DNA of 64,000 nucleotides from Levilactobacillus acidifarinae DSM 19394 = JCM 15949 (GTDB taxonomy: Bacteria > Bacillota > Bacilli > Lactobacillales > Lactobacillaceae): positions 176,363 through 240,362 of the forward strand of contig NZ_AZDV01000028.1 in NCBI RefSeq assembly GCF_001434835.1, in the 5' to 3' direction. The position numbers and the translations under genes were made by a program. The notes under the pieces were generated by a model, which made no database searches, had not been told where the DNA came from, and saw only the letters and a program-made list of their open reading frames with translations. This document shows, piece by piece, positions 52,080 to 62,170 of this stretch (the first letter of the stretch is position 1; each line of letters opens with the position of its first letter).

Positions 52080-53708
52080 TTAGTATTCCGGTTCCCATTT
52101 CATGGCCGCGACCGCTTGTTGGGCATCGGCAATGGGCTCGCGGTTCAATTGCTGGTCAAGAACGCTTTGCGCAACGACCTCGGCAATAGTTTGTGAAAAG
52201 GCCGTTAATTGAGCGACCGGTGGCAAGACCGCGGCACCCGGTTGCGTGGTGTCGACAATGCCACCGAGGGCGTGGCAGGCCGCCGATAAAGTTTCGCCGT
52301 TTAAGATCTTCGCCGTCGACGCCATCAACCCGAACCCTAATCCCGGATACATCAGGGCGTTGTTGCCTTGCCCAATCTGATAGGTCACCCCGTTGTACGT
52401 CACGTCCGGAGTCGGAATCCCGGTCGCCACCAACGCCCGGCCAGCCGTCCAGGCAATCAGGTCTGTGGCCTTCGCCTCCGCTAACTTAGTTGGATTGGAT
52501 AACGGGAAGATGATCGGCCGCGCCGTGTGCGCCGCCATATCTTTGACCAGTTGTTCGGTAAAGGCGCCTGGTTGCGTGGAGGTCCCAATTAAGACGGTTG
52601 GGTGCACGGCTTGAACGGCAGCGGTCAAGTTAGTTAACGTTTCGGCGTTACTGAAGTCCTGCCGGTCGCGGGTAAATTCCCGTTGGGCAGCGGTCAGGTC
52701 CGGCGTGTCGTTGAATAAGAGCCCCTGTTTGTCCACGGCGTAAATGCGCTGCTTGGCGGCCGTCGCGGACAGTCCGGTACGAGTCAGCTCGTCGAAAATC
52801 TGACTGGCAATCCCCATGCCGGCGGTCCCGGCACCAAAGATCATAAATTTTTGGTCCTTAATATCCTCGTGGGAGATGTTTAAGGCGCCCAGCAAGCCCG
52901 CCAGAACGACCATTCCGGTCCCCTGAATATCGTCGTTAAAGGTCGCCATGCGGTCCTTATACTTATCCAAAATCGTCTTGGCGTTGTCCCGGCCGAAGTC
53001 TTCCCAGTGGAGCAAGGCCTCGGGAAAGAGGTGTCGTTCGGCCTGAACAAACTTGTCGATGACCGCGTAATAGGCATCCCCGGTCACCCGTTCGTGCCGG
53101 TTACCCAGGTACAGCGGATCTTGCAAGAGTTTTTGGTTATTGGTGCCGGCGTCGATACTGACGGCCAAGACCTGGGCCGGATTGATCCCCGCGGCGGCCG
53201 TGTAGACCATCAGTTTTCCCACGGCGATGTCGACCCCGTCGACGCCCCAGTCACCGATACCTAAGATTCCCTCGGCGTCGGTCACCACGACCAACCGAAT
53301 ATCCCGACCGTTGGCGGCGTTGCGGAGCGTGGCTTCAATATCATCGGGCGCGTCGACCGAGATAAACGCGGCGTCCTGCGGGTCCTTAAACAGGTGACTG
53401 TACGATTCAATCGAATCGGATACCGTGGGATCGTAGACGATGGGCATGAATTCCGTGACGTGTTCGGCCATCAAGTGGAAGAATAGGGTCCGGTTCTCGT
53501 TAAAGAGGTCCATCAGATACAGCCGCTTGGCAAGGTTGGTCGGCCGGTTTTGGAACTGCAGGTACGCCTGTTGCGCCTGCTCGGCGATGGTCTGAACCTG
53601 ACTCGGCAGGGTCCCCACTAGCCCGAGGGTCTGCCGTTCAGCCTGAGTGAACGCCGTGCCTTTATTCAAAAATGGGTTATTTAAAATTTCATCTGCGCGT
53701 TGTGCCAT
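52080..53708 (-). CDS. mleS: Malolactic enzyme
   Basis: A 542-residue NAD- and Mn-dependent enzyme that decarboxylates L-malate to L-lactate and CO2. It is collinear with known lactic acid bacteria malolactic enzymes from the start ([16 protein letters not shown]) to the end (AMKWEPEY), rather than with malic enzymes. Motifs: [30 protein letters not shown], the NAD fold [11 protein letters not shown]. No malate permease gene is adjacent. The divergent LysR gene fits MleR. Confidence 0.95.
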   Translation of the reverse strand: MAQRADEILNNPFLNKGTAFTQAERQTLGLVGTLPSQVQTIAEQAQQAYLQFQNRPTNLAKRLYLMDLFNENRTLFFHLMAEHVTEFMPIVYDPTVSDSIESYSHLFKDPQDAAFISVDAPDDIEATLRNAANGRDIRLVVVTDAEGILGIGDWGVDGVDIAVGKLMVYTAAAGINPAQVLAVSIDAGTNNQKLLQDPLYLGNRHERVTGDAYYAVIDKFVQAERHLFPEALLHWEDFGRDNAKTILDKYKDRMATFNDDIQGTGMVVLAGLLGALNISHEDIKDQKFMIFGAGTAGMGIASQIFDELTRTGLSATAAKQRIYAVDKQGLLFNDTPDLTAAQREFTRDRQDFSNAETLTNLTAAVQAVHPTVLIGTSTQPGAFTEQLVKDMAAHTARPIIFPLSNPTKLAEAKATDLIAWTAGRALVATGIPTPDVTYNGVTYQIGQGNNALMYPGLGFGLMASTAKILNGETLSAACHALGGIVDTTQPGAAVLPPVAQLTAFSQTIAEVVAQSVLDQQLNREPIADAQQAVAAMKWEPEY

Positions 53709-53744
53709 ATTAAGTTCCTCCGTTCGTTTGATTTCACAAGTCCC

Positions 53745-53806
53745 ACTATAGGCGTGGTGAAATCTTATAGTCAACTATCGACCGTTACATCAATATAATT
53801 TATAAT
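53745..53806. promoter_or_regulatory. mleS/mleR divergent promoters and LysR box
   Basis: Minus strand: TTGACT (53774-53769), 18-base spacer, TATAGT (53750-53745) for mleS. ATAGT-CA-ACTAT (53767-53778) is a LysR-type dyad that overlaps that -35. Plus strand: TATAAT at 53801-53806 with a weak TCGACC 17 bases upstream for the regulator. Confidence 0.72.
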
Positions 53807-53839
53807 AGGGTTATCAATGCCGAATTAGAGGGGTTTCAA

Positions 53840-54724
53840 ATGAATACAAAAGACTTAGCTTATTTCTATCAATTAATTCAGCAAAAAAGTTTTTCCAAAG
53901 TCGCCGATTATTTTCACGTGACCCAACCCACCATCACCATGGCGCTTAAACGGCTGGAAACCGACTACGGCACTAAATTAATCCAGCGCGACCGGGTGCA
54001 TAATCAACTGACCGTCACCGCCACCGGTCAACAACTCCTGACGCACGCCGAATCGATTCTAAACGAGCTGACAGTCGCTCGTCAGGAGATCACCCGACTG
54101 ACCCAGCAGCAGACCGTCCTGGCCCTCCCACCCATCATCGAGACCCATTACTTCCCGCAAATTGCCGCGCAACTACAAGCCCACGGGATGTTGGCAAACA
54201 TTCGAACCATCGAGGGTGGCTCAGTCACCTTGCGCCGCGCGCTTCGCAACGGTGAGGCCGACATTGCACTTCTAGGGTCCACGGCCCCACTGTCGTATCA
54301 AAAATTGCTGGCCAAAGAATTCGACCGTCAGCCGTTCGCCATCTTCGTATCCCGTCAGCATCCCTTAGCAACTCGGCAACGGGTAACCTTCAGTGAACTA
54401 CGCCACGAACACTTTATTTTATTTACGGCCGACTTCGTGCACAACACCGCCTTCAATCAATTGTCCCGGCGCAACCACTTTCGGCCCGACGTGGTCTACC
54501 GCGCCAACGACACCCACGTGATCATGAACCTGGTGGCCGCCAACGTTGGCATCACCTTTTTAACCAGCATCGTCGATCAACCCCGCAACGATGTGGTTCG
54601 CTTAGACCTTTTGGACGACGAACCACCCGAATTCATCGCCAGCATCGTGTACCAGACCACCCACGTCCTGACACCCGCGCAACAACAAGTACTGACCGTT
54701 TTAACCCAGGCCTTACGCCGTTAG
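53840..54724 (+). CDS. mleR: LysR family regulator (MleR-type)
   Basis: A 294-residue LysR regulator: N-terminal helix-turn-helix (QQKSFSKVADYFHVTQPTITMALKRLE) and an effector domain from about 90. Divergent position next to mleS is the arrangement of MleR, which activates malolactic genes in response to malate. GAGGGG precedes ATG. The name rests on context and family. Confidence 0.85.
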   Translation: MNTKDLAYFYQLIQQKSFSKVADYFHVTQPTITMALKRLETDYGTKLIQRDRVHNQLTVTATGQQLLTHAESILNELTVARQEITRLTQQQTVLALPPIIETHYFPQIAAQLQAHGMLANIRTIEGGSVTLRRALRNGEADIALLGSTAPLSYQKLLAKEFDRQPFAIFVSRQHPLATRQRVTFSELRHEHFILFTADFVHNTAFNQLSRRNHFRPDVVYRANDTHVIMNLVAANVGITFLTSIVDQPRNDVVRLDLLDDEPPEFIASIVYQTTHVLTPAQQQVLTVLTQALRR

Positions 54725-54818
54725 CCCGGCCAGTCCCCTAATTAGTTCCCGTCTACTGACAGCGGCCGGGGTTGGTGGTTAAATAGAACCTAAAGACTAA
54801 AAAGGAGCGTTTTAACTT

Positions 54819-55250
54819 ATGACGTATGGTGAAGCAGAAAGTAATCTTATCTTGGATCGGTTGGTCAACCAGTGGGCCGTGCTGAGCGACGACCGTAAAA
54901 TCGACCAGCAACTCGACTTAATGGCCGCAGACGGGACTTATCGGGTCGACCAGCACGGTACCGTGATCGCCGAAGCTACCGGTCGGTCCGCCCTGAAAAC
55001 CCTATTCACGCAACACGCCCAAACCGTGGAGACGGTCTTTACCCTCAACGGACCTCACCTGATCACTTTAGATGCCGACGAGAATACGGCCAGTGGGGTC
55101 TTGTACGCCCAGATCAAGGTGGTTAAAGATCAAGTGCTGACCGATTACAGCGTACGCTACGACGACCAGTACGCCTTTATCGACCACAATTGGGCCATCC
55201 AACAGCGGCAGGCCCACCTGTTAATCGAAGACGTCCATCCCCTGGCCTAA
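54819..55250 (+). CDS. SnoaL-like/NTF2-fold protein
   Basis: A 143-residue soluble protein with the cone-shaped NTF2-like pattern: an N-terminal helix, the hydrophobic pocket segment, and strands (SGVLYAQIKVVKDQVLTDYSVRYDDQY, then NWAIQQRQAHLL). Family members bind or modify small molecules, but no catalytic residues can be read. AAAGGAG precedes it by about ten bases. It is downstream of mleR on the same strand. Confidence 0.78.
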   Translation: MTYGEAESNLILDRLVNQWAVLSDDRKIDQQLDLMAADGTYRVDQHGTVIAEATGRSALKTLFTQHAQTVETVFTLNGPHLITLDADENTASGVLYAQIKVVKDQVLTDYSVRYDDQYAFIDHNWAIQQRQAHLLIEDVHPLA

Positions 55251-55321
55251 AAAAGACTTACGAAATTTTTTGAGGTGTGGTACGCTAATTGCTCGTGGGA
55301 AATTTAACCAAGGAGCAACTC

Positions 55322-55831
55322 ATGCCTAAAAATTTCAAAGAAGAACTACTATTCACCGCTGTCATGGCCGGTCTCATGGTCTTAGTCATGGCGGGCTACA
55401 ACATCGCCTTAACCGACGGCTTCGGCCACCACTACCTCCGGGAAGTCCTGGTTGGCTACCCGTTAGCGCTAATTGTCGCTGCCATCTGTGATCTCGGGAT
55501 CATCGGTCCCGGCGTCAAATATCTCTTTTTTCACTTCATCATTAACGATTATATGAAACAAAAGCAAATCCGGATTGCTCTGACCATCTCGTGTCTGATG
55601 GTGGCCGGCATGGTGACCCTGATGTCGTTATTCGGCATGGTCGTGACCCAAAACTTCGGGGCCAACCCTGGGTTAACCTACCTGCACACCTGGATTTTTA
55701 ACCTCTTCATGGCGTTACCCCTCCAACTCTTAATTGTCGGGCCCATTGCGCGGGCCATCTTGGGCGCCGTCCAACGGCGGACCGCCGCCAAGGCGACCGC
55801 GGAAGCAACCGCCAAAACTTTAGAAGACTAA
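55322..55831 (+). CDS. DUF2798 membrane protein
   Basis: A 169-residue membrane protein with about four helices in two similar pairs (FTAVMAGLMVLVMAGYNIAL with EVLVGYPLALIVAAIC; then ALTISCLMVAGMVTLMSLFG with HTWIFNLFMALPLQLLIVGP). The repeat of a pair is the DUF2798 pattern. Function unknown. ATG 55322 with GGAG six bases upstream; terminator follows. Confidence 0.8.
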   Translation: MPKNFKEELLFTAVMAGLMVLVMAGYNIALTDGFGHHYLREVLVGYPLALIVAAICDLGIIGPGVKYLFFHFIINDYMKQKQIRIALTISCLMVAGMVTLMSLFGMVVTQNFGANPGLTYLHTWIFNLFMALPLQLLIVGPIARAILGAVQRRTAAKATAEATAKTLED

Positions 55832-55840
55832 ACCTAACTA

Positions 55841-55878
55841 AACGTCACCGCTACCAATCAGTGTAGGGGTGGCGTTTT
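55841..55878 (+). terminator. Terminator after DUF2798 gene
   Basis: AACGTCACC/GGTGGCGTT (one T-G pair) with inner CTAC/GTAG, then TTTTTC. Confidence 0.85.
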
Positions 55879-55919
55879 TCTTTGGTCCGGGACCCACGCC
55901 CGCGACCGCCCCGTAACCG

Positions 55920-55955
55920 CTAAAAAGGACTTGCCAGCCGGCAAGTCCTTTTTAG
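55920..55955. terminator. Terminator of opp operon
   Basis: Perfect 16-bp stem starting CTAAAAAGGACTTGCC with a 4-base loop and T runs on both sides, 16 bases after oppF. Confidence 0.92.
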
Positions 55956-55971
55956 CGTCCCTCACAGGAGA

Positions 55972-56931
55972 CTAATCTTTAATTAACGAGGCTTCGTGCG
56001 CCCGTTGTTTATACATTGCAATCTCATCGTCGGCCGCCCGCACGTAATGATGGGGGGAAATTTCGACTAAGTGACGTTCCTTGCCATCGTTTTCGTTCTT
56101 CGCATCGTAGTGAATCTCTTGACGCGTCCGTTCGAATTCGGGATCCGGCACGGGAACGGCGGACAACAGGCTCTTGGTGTAGTCGTGTAACGGGTGCGCG
56201 TAGATTTCGTCGGCATCGGCAATTTCCAACATCCGACCGTAGTGCATGACCCCAATCCGGTCGGAAATGTACTTGACCATCGACAAATCATGCGCGATAA
56301 ACAGGTACGTTAAGTCCTGTTCCCGCTGCAACTTCTTCATCAAGTTGACCACCTGAGCCTGAATCGATACGTCCAACGCGGAAATCGGTTCATCGGCGAT
56401 CACGAACTTGGGGTGCACGGCTAAGGCCCGGGCAATCCCGATCCGTTGCCGTTGCCCCCCAGAGAATTCGTGGGGATACCGACTGGAGTGGTCCTTGTTC
56501 AGGCCCACGGTTTCCAGCAGCGTTTCCACTTGGTTGGTCCGGTCGGCATCGTCTTTCGCCAGGTGGTTAATGTCGATGCCTTCCGCCACGATGTCCTTGA
56601 CCTTCATCCGCGGATTGAGTGACGCGTACGGGTCTTGGAAAATCATCTGCATGTCTTGGTGAAATTCGTGGCGTTCTTCCTTACTGGTAAAGTTATCGAC
56701 GTTCTTGCCGTCAAATAAGATTTCACCAGACGTCGGTTCGTACAAATGAATAATCGCCCGACCAGTCGTGGTTTTCCCGGAACCGGATTCGCCGACTAAC
56801 CCAAAGGTTTCACCCTTGTAAATATCAAACGAAATATCATCAACCGCGCGGACTTCATCGGCTTTGCCCACGTTGAAGTATTGTTTGAGGTGCTTGACCT
56901 CGAGGATTTTTTTGGCATTTTCGTAGTCCAT
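55972..56931 (-). CDS. oppF: Oligopeptide ABC transporter ATP-binding protein OppF
   Basis: A 319-residue ATPase that powers peptide import with OppD. Walker A GESGSGKTT near residue 50, signature FSGGQRQRIGIARAL, Walker B FVIADEPISALDVS, and the C-terminal region that in OppF carries Opp-specific sequence; no obvious CxxxC-type iron-sulfur site. Its ATG overlaps the oppD stop by one base (TAATG), so translation is coupled. Confidence 0.96.
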   Translation of the reverse strand: MDYENAKKILEVKHLKQYFNVGKADEVRAVDDISFDIYKGETFGLVGESGSGKTTTGRAIIHLYEPTSGEILFDGKNVDNFTSKEERHEFHQDMQMIFQDPYASLNPRMKVKDIVAEGIDINHLAKDDADRTNQVETLLETVGLNKDHSSRYPHEFSGGQRQRIGIARALAVHPKFVIADEPISALDVSIQAQVVNLMKKLQREQDLTYLFIAHDLSMVKYISDRIGVMHYGRMLEIADADEIYAHPLHDYTKSLLSAVPVPDPEFERTRQEIHYDAKNENDGKERHLVEISPHHYVRAADDEIAMYKQRAHEASLIKD

Positions 56932-58031
56932 TATTGCTTTTCCTCCTCTTCTTCAACGGGTCCGTGTTGCTGTTGTTGGGCTAACAAGTCCTTCTGCATC
57001 GTGGCGTACTTCTCTTGGCGCGCCACGATTTGTGCGGGGGGCGTGACCTTCGGTGCGTCCGGATGGAGTAACCAGGTGGCCGCGTAGTGCGTATCGGAAA
57101 CCTTGAAGAACGGCGGTTCCTTTTCCGTATCGATCTTTAAGGCGTACTGGTTCCGAGCCGCAAAGGCGTCCCCGGTTGGTGGATCCAGCAAGTCCGGTGG
57201 CGTCCCGGGAATGGATGGCAATTCGTCACCCTTAGTATCCAAGGTCGGCATCGAGCTCAACAAGCCCCACGTGTACGGGTGCTTCGGGTTGTAGAAGATT
57301 TCATCCACAGTCCCGTATTCAACAATCTTCCCGGCATACATGACGGCGACCCGGTCGGCCATGCCGGCCACGACACCCAAGTCATGCGTGATAAAGATGA
57401 TCGACGTCGAAATCTTGTCTTGCAATTCCTTCATCAAATTCAGAATTTGCGCCTGAATCGTCACGTCCAACGCAGTGGTTGGTTCGTCGGCGATCAGCAC
57501 CTCTGGGTAGTTGATCAAGGCAATCGCAATCACGATCCGTTGCCGCATCCCCCCGGAGAATTGGTGCGGATAATCGTTCATCCGATTTTCAGCATCGGTA
57601 ATCCCGACTAACTTCATCATTTCGAGGGCTTGTTTCAAGGCCTTTTCCTTCTTCATGCCCTTGTGGACCATCAATGGTTCGGCGATTTGGCGACCGATCC
57701 GCATGGTGGGATCCAACGAAGTCATGGGATCCTGGAAAATTTCGGCAATGTCTTGGCCCCGAATGGCTTGCATTTCTTTTTCTGATTTCTTTAATAAGTC
57801 CTGGCCCTTATACATAATGGACCCACTAGTGATCCGGGCGTTCGAGGCGTTTAACCCCATGATGGTCCGCGTGGTGACGGACTTACCTGACCCAGATTCC
57901 CCCACGATGGCTAACGTTTCACCCTTCCGCAGGTCAAAGTTAACGTTCCGAATCGCTTTAACGTCCCCGGCGTAGGTTTTGAAGTTCACCTGTAAGTTCC
58001 GGACTTCCAAAATATCTTTTTCGTTATCCAT
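56931..58031 (-). CDS. oppD: Oligopeptide ABC transporter ATP-binding protein OppD
   Basis: A 366-residue ATPase partner of OppF. Walker A GESGSGKSV, signature FSGGMRQRIVIAIAL, Walker B VLIADEPTTALDVT, and the C-terminal oligopeptide-binding extension (PGTPPDLLDPPTGDAFAARN), then a long Gln/Glu-rich tail (QQQQHGPVEEEEEK). The start is ATG 58031 with AGGTGA at proper distance. Confidence 0.96.
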   Translation of the reverse strand: MDNEKDILEVRNLQVNFKTYAGDVKAIRNVNFDLRKGETLAIVGESGSGKSVTTRTIMGLNASNARITSGSIMYKGQDLLKKSEKEMQAIRGQDIAEIFQDPMTSLDPTMRIGRQIAEPLMVHKGMKKEKALKQALEMMKLVGITDAENRMNDYPHQFSGGMRQRIVIAIALINYPEVLIADEPTTALDVTIQAQILNLMKELQDKISTSIIFITHDLGVVAGMADRVAVMYAGKIVEYGTVDEIFYNPKHPYTWGLLSSMPTLDTKGDELPSIPGTPPDLLDPPTGDAFAARNQYALKIDTEKEPPFFKVSDTHYAATWLLHPDAPKVTPPAQIVARQEKYATMQKDLLAQQQQHGPVEEEEEKQ

Positions 58032-58044
58032 GACGTGCATTCAC

Positions 58045-59073
58045 CTACTCTTTCGTCCGTGGATCAAAGGCGTCCCGCAGCCCATCACCTAAGAGGTTAA
58101 AGGCTAACATGATAATGGAAAGAATCAACGCGGGCCACCACATCTGATACGGCAAGAACTGGAAGTTCTTTTGCCCATCGTTCAACAACGTCCCTAGTGA
58201 AGCCTGTGGTGAGGAAATCCCGATTCCGATATAGGACAAGGTGGCTTCGAAGAAGATGGCGTTAGGAATGGTAAACATCGTGTTAATGATGATCACACTC
58301 GACAGGTTGGGCAACAAGTGCTTGAAGGAAATTTTCATGGAACTTTCCCCCAAGGTTCTGGCCGCTAGGATGAATTCCTGCTCCTTTAACTCCAACGTTT
58401 GCGCTCGGACTAGTCGGGCCATGTTGACCCACGACGTCAGCGCGATGGCGATAATGATCGAGGTCATCCCGGGTTTTAAGATTAAAATCAGCAGGACGAT
58501 GACGACCAGGTTAGGAATGGACAAAATAATTTCGATGATCCGCTGCATGATGGTGTCAACGCGACCACCCTTCCAGCCGGAGATCATCCCGTAAGTCACC
58601 CCGATGGTCAAATCAAACAGGGTGGCGACTAACGCAATAATCAGGGAAATCCGTGTCCCGTAAAGAACCCGGGAGAACAAGTCCCGACCTAAGTAGTCGG
58701 TCCCCATGATGTAGTAGGTCCCGGCACTGGCCCCGGCTTGCTTGTAAGCGTCGACCCGTTGGCCCGCTTGGACCAAGGTTCCGTTAAACCCGTTAATGCC
58801 CACTCCCGGAATCTTAGACGGTAAGTTCGCATACGACGGGTTAACGGCGTTGGGGTTATGCGGTGAGACGACCAATGACCCGAAAGCCATGATAAAGATA
58901 ATTGCCAAGACGATGAGGGACACCCAGGCCCCCTTGTTTTTCTTCAGTCGACGCCAAGCATCTTGCCGGAACGTCAGCGATGGGGCAGCAATTTTTTCAC
59001 TGTCGAGCGCTTGCCGTTCGGCCGGCGTCATCGGCTTAAAGCTATCTTCTGGGAGTTTTACTGTATCTGCCAT
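58045..59073 (-). CDS. oppC: Oligopeptide ABC transporter permease OppC
   Basis: A 342-residue membrane permease with a long N-terminal cytoplasmic segment (1-45), then six helices. The EAA-type loop RTLGESSMKISFKHLLPN contacts the ATPases. It lies between oppB (11-base gap) and oppD (13-base gap). Confidence 0.95.
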   Translation of the reverse strand: MADTVKLPEDSFKPMTPAERQALDSEKIAAPSLTFRQDAWRRLKKNKGAWVSLIVLAIIFIMAFGSLVVSPHNPNAVNPSYANLPSKIPGVGINGFNGTLVQAGQRVDAYKQAGASAGTYYIMGTDYLGRDLFSRVLYGTRISLIIALVATLFDLTIGVTYGMISGWKGGRVDTIMQRIIEIILSIPNLVVIVLLILILKPGMTSIIIAIALTSWVNMARLVRAQTLELKEQEFILAARTLGESSMKISFKHLLPNLSSVIIINTMFTIPNAIFFEATLSYIGIGISSPQASLGTLLNDGQKNFQFLPYQMWWPALILSIIMLAFNLLGDGLRDAFDPRTKE

Positions 59074-59084
59074 TTATTTACCTC

Positions 59085-60014
59085 CTAGTTAGCCTTTCCT
59101 GTAATCCGAATCCGCGGATCAACGATTCCGTAAAGGATATCGGTGATCAGCAGCACGACACACAACATAAAGGAGTAGACGATGGTCAGCCCCATGATGG
59201 TTGGGTAGTCGTTGGTCAAGACGGACTTGACGAATTGTTCCCCAATCCCGGGAATCGAGAAGATGTTTTCCACAACCATCGACCCGGTCATGATGTTAAC
59301 GGCTAACGGCCCCACGATGGTGATCAGCGGAATCAAACTGTTCCGCAACGCGTGATGGTAAATCACGCCCATCCGACTGAGCCCCTTGGCCTTCGCCAAC
59401 TCAATGTAGTCCGAACTCAACACATCGACCATTTCGGTTCGCACGAACCGCGCAGATTCGGCTAGTGGTGCCGCGGCCAACGCTAAGGTTGGGAGCACGG
59501 TATAACTAAAGCCGCCCCATTCGGCGATTGGGAACCACCCAAGTTTTAACCCCAGGTAGTACTGTAACAAGACCGCCAACACGAAGGATGGAATGGAGAT
59601 CCCTAAAATAGAGACCACCGTGGCCGACGTATCGACCCAACTGTTTTGCTTCATCGCGCCAAACGCCCCGATGACGATCCCCACGATGACCCCAACGATG
59701 ATGGCTTGCAGCCCAATCTGCAAGGAGGGTTCAATCCGACTGGAAATCAGGTAAGAAACCGGTTGGTCACTGAATTGGAATGACGTCCCGAAGTTCCCCT
59801 TCACTGCCCCGGCTAGGTACAGCACGTATTGCTGCCAAACCGGCTTATCCAACCCATATTGCTGATAAATCAACGCAATTTGGCTCTTGGACAGCTTGGC
59901 TTGGTTGGTCAATGGCGTCCCGGGAAGCAGCTTCATCAGGAAAAACGTTACGGTAATCACGATGAATAAGGTCAGGATCAAGTAGAAGATCCGCTTTGCT
60001 AGGTATTTTGCCAT
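59085..60014 (-). CDS. oppB: Oligopeptide ABC transporter permease OppB
   Basis: A 309-residue membrane permease with six helices. KYLAKRIFYLILTLFIVITVT opens helix 1, and the EAA loop AKGLSRMGVIYHHALRNSLIP is near the end. The start is ATG 60014 after GAGAGG. First permease gene after the two binding-protein genes. Confidence 0.95.
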   Translation of the reverse strand: MAKYLAKRIFYLILTLFIVITVTFFLMKLLPGTPLTNQAKLSKSQIALIYQQYGLDKPVWQQYVLYLAGAVKGNFGTSFQFSDQPVSYLISSRIEPSLQIGLQAIIVGVIVGIVIGAFGAMKQNSWVDTSATVVSILGISIPSFVLAVLLQYYLGLKLGWFPIAEWGGFSYTVLPTLALAAAPLAESARFVRTEMVDVLSSDYIELAKAKGLSRMGVIYHHALRNSLIPLITIVGPLAVNIMTGSMVVENIFSIPGIGEQFVKSVLTNDYPTIMGLTIVYSFMLCVVLLITDILYGIVDPRIRITGKAN

Positions 60015-60124
60015 TTGTTTACCTCTCAATCAGTAGACTTATTCGTTACCATAATAAGTTCCACAACTTAATAAAAACTATCAAAAAACAACAAGATGAT
60101 AAATGATTGCTATAACATCGAAGA

Positions 60125-60194
60125 GTAAGGACCAACGGCGGTTGATCCTTACTCCCCGATAAAGCTTATGAGTCGGTCGCCCGGCTCATAAGCA
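60125..60194 (-). terminator. Two hairpins between oppA and oppB
   Basis: GCTTATGAG/CTCATAAGC (60165-60194) followed by TTTATC, then AGTAAGGATCAAC/GTTGGTCCTTACT (60125-60154). With weak T runs they probably reduce rather than stop transcription, giving more binding protein than transporter. Confidence 0.7.
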
Positions 60195-60218
60195 AAAACC
60201 CTGTGCATGAGTCGTCAA

Positions 60219-61853
60219 TTACTTGGCGATGTAAGTCTTACTGAAGTCCCAGTTAGCGCCGGTTGGGAAGTAAATCAAGCCCTTAACGTTGGACTTAACC
60301 AGTTGCGCTTTCCCTTGTTGATAGAACGGAATGACCCCTTGGTCGTTAAGCAACGTCTTTTGGGCGTTGACCATGTCGTTCCACCGGGCACCTTCGTTGT
60401 TGGCATCTTTACCATTAGCGTTGGCGATGTCTTTGTCGTAAGCCGCAGACTTCCATTTCCCGTTGTTGTACGCGTTGTCAGACGTAAACAATTGCAGGAA
60501 GGAAATAGGATCTGGGAAGTCAGCGCCCCAAGCCGTGGCCACCACGTCGAATTGGCCATTTTGAGAACGGCTTAACCGTGTCTTGAATGGTAAGTTCTGG
60601 TTGGTGACCTTCAGGTTCGGTAACTTGGCCCATTGACTCTGGATGAATTCGGCCGCGTTCTTACCGGCTGGCGTATCGTCGGCCATAAAGGTCAACGAAT
60701 AGTTCTTCCGGCCAGTTTCCTTTAAGGCTTGTTTCCACAACTTCTTAGCTTGGGCTAAGTTCTGCGTTGAGGCAGACTTAACGTTCGCGACGTCAGTGAA
60801 ATCTTTCCCCTTATAGGAAGCTAAGCCCGTGGCAACCACACCCTTGGCCGGCGTAGAACCGTCTTCTAAGACCTTGTTAATGAATTGGTTCCGGTTGATG
60901 GCCATAGATAAGGCTTGCCGTGCGTGCTTGTTACGCAGCATGGAGTCCTTCTTTTCGTTAAGTTCCAAGTAGAAGGTTCCGGCTGATTTCCGTTCAACGT
61001 ATTCCTTACTGTTCTTGTAGTTCTTGGGTTGTTGGCCACTCAAATAAGTGGCATCTAACTTACCGCTTTGGTACTGACTCAAGGCCGTTTGAGGATCCTT
61101 CATCGTCTTGAAATTAATCTTCTTCAGTTTAACATTCTTGGCGTTCCAGTAGTTAGCATTCTTACTCATCGACCAGTTATCGGAAGTCCCGGTCCAGTAA
61201 GTCAACTTGAATGGCCCGTTGTAAACGTTAGCCTGAGCAGTCGTGGCGTACTTGCTGCCGTACTTCTTCGCCACAGAAGCGTTCTGGGGGAAGAAGGTTG
61301 GGCTCGCCACTAGGGATGGGAAGTAAGCGGTCGCTTTGGTCAACGTGACCACGACCTTATACTTACCCTGGGCCTGAATACCTAAGGTTGACACGGCCTT
61401 TTTACCCTTCGAAATAGCGTCGGCGTTCTTAACGGGTGCTAAGAGGTACGCGTATTGCGAAGCGGTCTTCGGGTTCACCGTCCGTTGCCAGGAGTACACG
61501 AAGTTCTGGGCAGTGACGGGATCCCCGTTACTCCACTTGGACTTCCGCAGGTTAAAGGTATAGACAGTCCCATCCTTTGACTTGCTGTAGCTCTTGGCGA
61601 CCCCGGGCGTTAACTTGTTGTTCTTGCCAATCCGCAAGAGTCCTTCACCCGTGTTGTTCATGGTTTCCCCCGAAACCTGGTCGGTCGCCTTAGAAATATC
61701 CATGGATGGCAGCGCAGACGCTTCCATCCAATTCAGAGTTTGTCCCTTCGCCGCACTGGTACTACTTGAGCTCGACGACGAGCCACACGCTGCCAACACA
61801 ATGGCGGCAAACGTGGCCACGGTCCCTAACTTGACTGCTGAATTGATCCTCAT
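60219..61853 (-). CDS. oppA: Oligopeptide-binding lipoprotein OppA (copy 1)
   Basis: A 544-residue extracellular lipoprotein of the SBP_bac_5 family that captures peptides for OppBCDF. Lipobox LAAC with Cys23, a Ser-rich linker, then the binding domain (LNWMEASALPSMDISKATD, WSNGDPVTAQNFVYSWQR). It has its own promoter, copied from that of the second copy, and is about 200 bases upstream of oppB. Confidence 0.95.
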   Translation of the reverse strand: MRINSAVKLGTVATFAAIVLAACGSSSSSSSTSAAKGQTLNWMEASALPSMDISKATDQVSGETMNNTGEGLLRIGKNNKLTPGVAKSYSKSKDGTVYTFNLRKSKWSNGDPVTAQNFVYSWQRTVNPKTASQYAYLLAPVKNADAISKGKKAVSTLGIQAQGKYKVVVTLTKATAYFPSLVASPTFFPQNASVAKKYGSKYATTAQANVYNGPFKLTYWTGTSDNWSMSKNANYWNAKNVKLKKINFKTMKDPQTALSQYQSGKLDATYLSGQQPKNYKNSKEYVERKSAGTFYLELNEKKDSMLRNKHARQALSMAINRNQFINKVLEDGSTPAKGVVATGLASYKGKDFTDVANVKSASTQNLAQAKKLWKQALKETGRKNYSLTFMADDTPAGKNAAEFIQSQWAKLPNLKVTNQNLPFKTRLSRSQNGQFDVVATAWGADFPDPISFLQLFTSDNAYNNGKWKSAAYDKDIANANGKDANNEGARWNDMVNAQKTLLNDQGVIPFYQQGKAQLVKSNVKGLIYFPTGANWDFSKTYIAK

Positions 61854-62170
61854 TGAAAATCCAACCCCTCTATCCTGGTTGTGCCAAATAAATTGACAAC
61901 CTCAAATTTGATGGTTCCAATTGTATATTAGAAAACAATTAAAATCAATGGTTGGATTTAATTTATTCAGTTAAATCGAATAGAAATACCGTTATAACAA
62001 TGTTTTAAAATAAAAATTAAAATCCGATGTCACATTTTAAGTGTATTTAATTTGCCACTTCTGTATACCATATACAGGAATTGACTAAGTTTCACCCCCG
62101 ATTATTCACTCTGATGATTAAGGAAGCTCGCCGGTCGACAATCGAGCGGCGAGCTTCGATAATACATGCA
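61854..62170 (-). promoter_or_regulatory. Promoter/leader of oppA copy 1
   Basis: TTGATT (61948-61943), 15-base spacer and TATACA (61927-61922) on the minus strand. Downstream is the perfect palindrome TCAAATTTGA (61902-61911), and then GAGGGG. The same elements precede the other oppA, so the promoter was duplicated with the gene. The rest of this region is A/T rich with the upstream copy's terminator at 62123-62157. Confidence 0.65.
62123..62157 (-). terminator. Terminator after oppA copy 2
   Basis: GAAGCTCGCC/GGCGAGCTTC with inner TCGA pairs, followed by CTTAATC on the minus strand. It would separate the two oppA transcripts, though the T run is poor. Confidence 0.7.
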
